Source: Pseudomonas sp. RC10 (GTDB taxonomy: Bacteria > Pseudomonadota > Gammaproteobacteria > Pseudomonadales > Pseudomonadaceae). From it: DNA of 64,000 nucleotides. The stretch's first letter is position 1, and each line of letters opens with the position of its first letter. The position numbers were made by a program, and so were the translations under genes. Positions 60,964 through 64,000 of the stretch are shown one piece after another. The DNA lies in assembly GCF_038397775.1 (NCBI RefSeq), contig NZ_CP151650.1:1860001-1924000 (forward strand), read 5' to 3'. The notes beneath the pieces are model-generated. The model saw nothing but the letters and a program-made list of their open reading frames with translations, searched no databases and had not been told where the DNA came from.

Positions 60964-63879
60964 TTACTGGCAAGCCTCGCAATCCGGCTCGTCAATGGCA
61001 CAGGCCTTTGGCACTGGCGCCGGGCCGGCGGCCGGGGCTGCTTCGGCTGGACGTGGGGCGGTGATCGCCGAGTCGTCCGGGCCGTGGCCGCCGCTGGAAA
61101 CGGCGTTCAGCTTGCCGGTGTTGATGGTCGATTTCTCGGTGCTGGTCGCGGCCAGGGCACGGAGGTAGTAGGTGGTTTTCAGACCCCGGTACCAAGCCAT
61201 GCGGTAGGTCACGTCCAGCTTCTTGCCGGATGCGCCAGCGATGTACAGGTTCAGGGACTGAGCCTGGTCGATCCACTTCTGACGACGGCTTGCCGCGTCG
61301 ACGATCCACTTGGTGTCCACTTCGAAGGCTGTCGCGTAGAGGTCTTTGAGCTCTTGCGGGATGCGCTCGATCTGTTGCACCGAACCGTCGTAGTACTTGA
61401 GGTCGTTGATCATGACCGAGTCCCACAGGTCGCGGGCTTTCAGGTCGCGAACCAGGTACGGGTTGATCACGGTGAATTCGCCCGAGAGGTTCGATTTCAC
61501 GTACAGGTTCTGGTAGGTCGGTTCGATCGACTGCGAAACGCCAGTGATGTTGGCGATGGTCGCGGTCGGTGCGATGGCCATGATGTTCGAGTTACGGATG
61601 CCTTTCTGAACGCGGGCACGGACTGGCGCCCAGTCCAGAGTTTCGTTCAGGTCGACGTCGATGTACTTCTGGCCACGGGCTTCGATCAGGATCTGTTGCG
61701 AATCCAGCGGCAGCACGCCTTTGGACCACAGGGAACCCTGGAACGTCTCGTAGGCACCGCGCTCGTCCGCCAGATCACAGGAAGCCTGGATCGCGTAGTA
61801 GCTGACGGCTTCCATTGAGCGGTCGGCGAATTCGACGGCAGCGTCCGAACCGTAAGCGATGTGTTGCAGGTACAGCGCGTCCTGGAAGCCCATGATGCCC
61901 AGTCCGACCGGACGGTGGCGCAGGTTCGAGTTACGGGCTTGCGGCACGGAGTAGTAGTTGATGTCGATCACGTTATCGAGCATGCGAACGGCAACGTCGA
62001 TGGTGCGCTTGAGCTTCTCGCTGTCCAGCTTGCCGTTGACGATGTGGTTCGGCAGGTTGATCGAGCCCAGGTTGCAGACCGCGATCTCATCCTTGTTGGT
62101 GTTCAAGGTGATCTCGGTGCACAGGTTCGAGCTGTGGACCACGCCGACGTGTTGCTGCGGCGAACGCAGGTTGCACGGGTCTTTGAAGGTCAGCCACGGG
62201 TGGCCGGTTTCGAACAGCATGGACAGCATTTTGCGCCACAGGTCTTTGGCCTGGATGGTCTTGAACAGCTTGACCTTGCCTGGGTACTCGGTCAGCGCTT
62301 CGTAGTACTCGTAGCGCTCTTCGAAAGCTTTACCGGTCAGATCGTGCAGGTCCGGGACTTCGGAAGGCGAGAACAGGGTCCATTTGCCGTCGTCGAAGAC
62401 GCGCTTCATGAACAGGTCAGGAATCCAGTTGGCGGTGTTCATGTCGTGGGTACGACGACGATCATCACCGGTGTTCTTGCGCAGCTCGATGAACTCTTCG
62501 ATGTCCATGTGCCAGGTTTCCAGATAGGCACAGACAGCGCCCTTGCGCTTGCCACCCTGGTTCACGGCCACAGCGGTGTCGTTCACGACTTTCAGGAACG
62601 GCACGACGCCTTGGGATTTGCCGTTGGTGCCCTTGATGTACGAGCCCAGCGCGCGGACCGGGGTCCAGTCGTTGCCCAGACCGCCTGCGAATTTGGACAG
62701 CATGGCGTTGTCGTGGATGGCGTGGTAAATGCCCGACAGGTCATCCGGAACGGTGGTCAGGTAGCAGCTCGACAGCTGTGGACGCAGGGTACCGGCGTTG
62801 AACAGCGTCGGGGTCGAAGCCATGTAGTCGAAGGACGACAGCAGGTTGTAGAACTCGATGGCGCGGTCTTCACGGGCTTTCTCTTCGATCGCCAGGCCCA
62901 TGGCCACGCGCATGAAGAAAATCTGCGGCAGTTCGAAACGCACGCCATCCTTGTGGATGAAGTAACGGTCGTACAGGGTTTGCAGGCCCAGGTAGGTGAA
63001 TTGCTGGTCACGCTCGTGGTTGATCGCCTTGCCCAGTTTCTCCAGGTCGAATTCGGCCAGCACAGGGTTCAGCAGTTCGAACTCGATACCTTTTGCGACG
63101 TAAGCCGGCAGGGCCTTGGCGTACAGGTCGATCATTTCGTGGTGAGTGGCGCTTTCGGCGACGCCCAGGAAGCCCAGGCCTTCGGCACGCAGGGTGTCCA
63201 TCAGCAGGCGGGCGGTCACGAACGAGTAGTTCGGCTCACGCTCGACGAGGGTACGCGCGGTCATCACCAGCGCGGTGTTGACGTCGGTCAGCGCTACGCC
63301 GTCGTAGAGGTTTTTCAGGGTTTCGTTCTGAATCAGGTTGGCATCGACTTCCGCCAGGCCTTCACACGCTTCGGTGACGATGGTGTTCAGACGGCCCATG
63401 TCCAGTGGCACCAGGCTGCCGTCTTTGGCAGTGATGCGGATCGAGGGGTGAGCCTGAACCGGGGCATCGCCGCCACGACCAGCGCGCTCTTTGGAGCGGT
63501 CGTTACGGTAGATCACGTAGTCGCGAGCCACTTTTTGCTCGCCAGCGCGCATCAGCGCCAGTTCTACCTGATCCTGGATTTCTTCGATGTGGATGGTGCC
63601 GCCCGAAGGCATGCGACGTTTGAAGGTCGCGGTGACTTGTTCGGTCAGACGGGCAACGGTGTCGTGGATACGCGAAGACGCGGCGGCGGTGCCACCTTCA
63701 ACTGCGAGGAACGCTTTGGTGATGGCAACGGTGATCTTGTCATCGGTGTACGCAACGACAGTGCCGTTACGCTTGATCACACGCAGCTGACCCGGTGCGG
63801 TCGCGGACAGGTCCTGCTGGGTCGCACCTGTCTGCGGCGCGATGGCCGGCGAGTTCTCGCGAGTTGTGTCTGTTTGCAT
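60964..63879 (-). CDS. nrdA: Class Ia ribonucleotide reductase, alpha subunit
   Basis: 971-residue catalytic subunit reducing ribonucleoside diphosphates. An N-terminal ATP cone (residues 35-125, VIKRNGTVVAYTDDKI) gives dATP overall control. The catalytic core includes STPTLFNAGT, LSSCYL, NLCTEI and the radical-transfer Tyr near the end, and the C-terminal thioredoxin-interacting cysteines are present in EPDCEACQ. Start at ATG 63879 after GGAGACACCC; a GTG four codons upstream is less likely. nrdB follows 357 bases downstream. Confidence 0.95.
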   Translation of the reverse strand: MQTDTTRENSPAIAPQTGATQQDLSATAPGQLRVIKRNGTVVAYTDDKITVAITKAFLAVEGGTAAASSRIHDTVARLTEQVTATFKRRMPSGGTIHIEEIQDQVELALMRAGEQKVARDYVIYRNDRSKERAGRGGDAPVQAHPSIRITAKDGSLVPLDMGRLNTIVTEACEGLAEVDANLIQNETLKNLYDGVALTDVNTALVMTARTLVEREPNYSFVTARLLMDTLRAEGLGFLGVAESATHHEMIDLYAKALPAYVAKGIEFELLNPVLAEFDLEKLGKAINHERDQQFTYLGLQTLYDRYFIHKDGVRFELPQIFFMRVAMGLAIEEKAREDRAIEFYNLLSSFDYMASTPTLFNAGTLRPQLSSCYLTTVPDDLSGIYHAIHDNAMLSKFAGGLGNDWTPVRALGSYIKGTNGKSQGVVPFLKVVNDTAVAVNQGGKRKGAVCAYLETWHMDIEEFIELRKNTGDDRRRTHDMNTANWIPDLFMKRVFDDGKWTLFSPSEVPDLHDLTGKAFEERYEYYEALTEYPGKVKLFKTIQAKDLWRKMLSMLFETGHPWLTFKDPCNLRSPQQHVGVVHSSNLCTEITLNTNKDEIAVCNLGSINLPNHIVNGKLDSEKLKRTIDVAVRMLDNVIDINYYSVPQARNSNLRHRPVGLGIMGFQDALYLQHIAYGSDAAVEFADRSMEAVSYYAIQASCDLADERGAYETFQGSLWSKGVLPLDSQQILIEARGQKYIDVDLNETLDWAPVRARVQKGIRNSNIMAIAPTATIANITGVSQSIEPTYQNLYVKSNLSGEFTVINPYLVRDLKARDLWDSVMINDLKYYDGSVQQIERIPQELKDLYATAFEVDTKWIVDAASRRQKWIDQAQSLNLYIAGASGKKLDVTYRMAWYRGLKTTYYLRALAATSTEKSTINTGKLNAVSSGGHGPDDSAITAPRPAEAAPAAGPAPVPKACAIDEPDCEACQ

Positions 63880-64000
63880 GGGTGTCTCCACGTTCTCTAA
63901 TGTTTATTGGGCATGAATCACATGCCCACCGTTCCGTCTTGAAGCAGTTGACCGACAAACGTCGACCCAATGACTTCATAACGAATGGGAAGGCTGAAGG
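63880..64000. promoter_or_regulatory. Upstream region of nrdA, cut by window end
   Basis: 121 bases of the nrdA 5' region. A GGGCATGAATCACATGCCC inverted repeat (63909-63927) is a candidate regulatory or transcript hairpin. I did not identify a NrdR box with confidence; the promoter may lie outside the window. Confidence 0.35.

Noticed and set aside
61861..63900. Plus-strand 679-codon ORF opposite nrdA
   Set aside because: Exact antisense of a highly conserved gene; composition is Val/Gln/His/Asp-biased and no family motifs are present.

Overview
This 64 kb window looks like chromosomal DNA from a Pseudomonas of the fluorescens/syringae lineage. The evidence is the high-GC coding style, REP-type repeats built on the core TGTAGGAGCGAATTCGCGA or its variants, and family content typical of the genus: DUF6279 lipoprotein, TorF-type porin, CvfB, BdlA-like chemoreceptor, class Ia ribonucleotide reductase with an ATP cone, and many LysR/AraC/LysE genes. 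I saw no rRNA, tRNA, CRISPR array or insertion sequence. Gene calls come from reading translations, start contexts and motifs by eye.

Layout. 0-5.6 kb: a partial EamA transporter, an ABC exporter, periplasmic cyclophilin, an alpha/beta hydrolase with a tiny secreted-peptide gene behind it, and a LysR regulator. 5.6-9.4 kb: small secreted proteins including a tandem paralogous pair, a FitAB/VapBC-type toxin-antitoxin pair, and an MscS-type channel gene broken by an in-frame amber codon. 9.5-19.3 kb: DEAD-box helicase, several envelope proteins, CvfB, CsbD, a BrkB/YihY membrane protein and a peptide deformylase. 19.4-31.5 kb: a secreted methyltransferase-like protein, two orphan ABC substrate-binding proteins, a cytosine-deaminase-like enzyme, a BdlA-like receptor, a DapF-fold protein with both catalytic cysteines replaced, AraC and LysE genes, an AlkC-type DNA glycosylase and a sugar dehydrogenase. 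31.5-41 kb: hipB with a truncated hipA, a PACE efflux gene with divergent LysR regulator, a TonB-dependent receptor, and AraC/MFS/VOC genes. 41-47 kb: a LuxR-type regulator followed by a tightly overlapping tripartite ABC export operon containing one protein I cannot assign and a small terminal ORF. 47-54 kb: MASE2-GGDEF cyclase, LysE, secreted proteins, a membrane-anchored Mrr-type nuclease, twin small membrane proteins and a frameshifted Bro-N antirepressor.

54.7-59.2 kb is an AT-rich island unlike its surroundings. It encodes a Dcm-type cytosine-5 methyltransferase, a Vsr mismatch endonuclease, a 598-residue GHKL ATPase with a C-terminal PD-(D/E)XK-like motif, and, divergent from the methyltransferase, a 131-residue stand-alone protein resembling the EcoRII N-terminal CCWGG-recognition domain. 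My reading is a possible split CCWGG restriction system in which recognition, ATPase/nuclease, methylation and mismatch repair are separate polypeptides. This is the best candidate here for an undescribed system. The island sits beside housekeeping nrdB and nrdA, which close the window at 59.4-63.9 kb.
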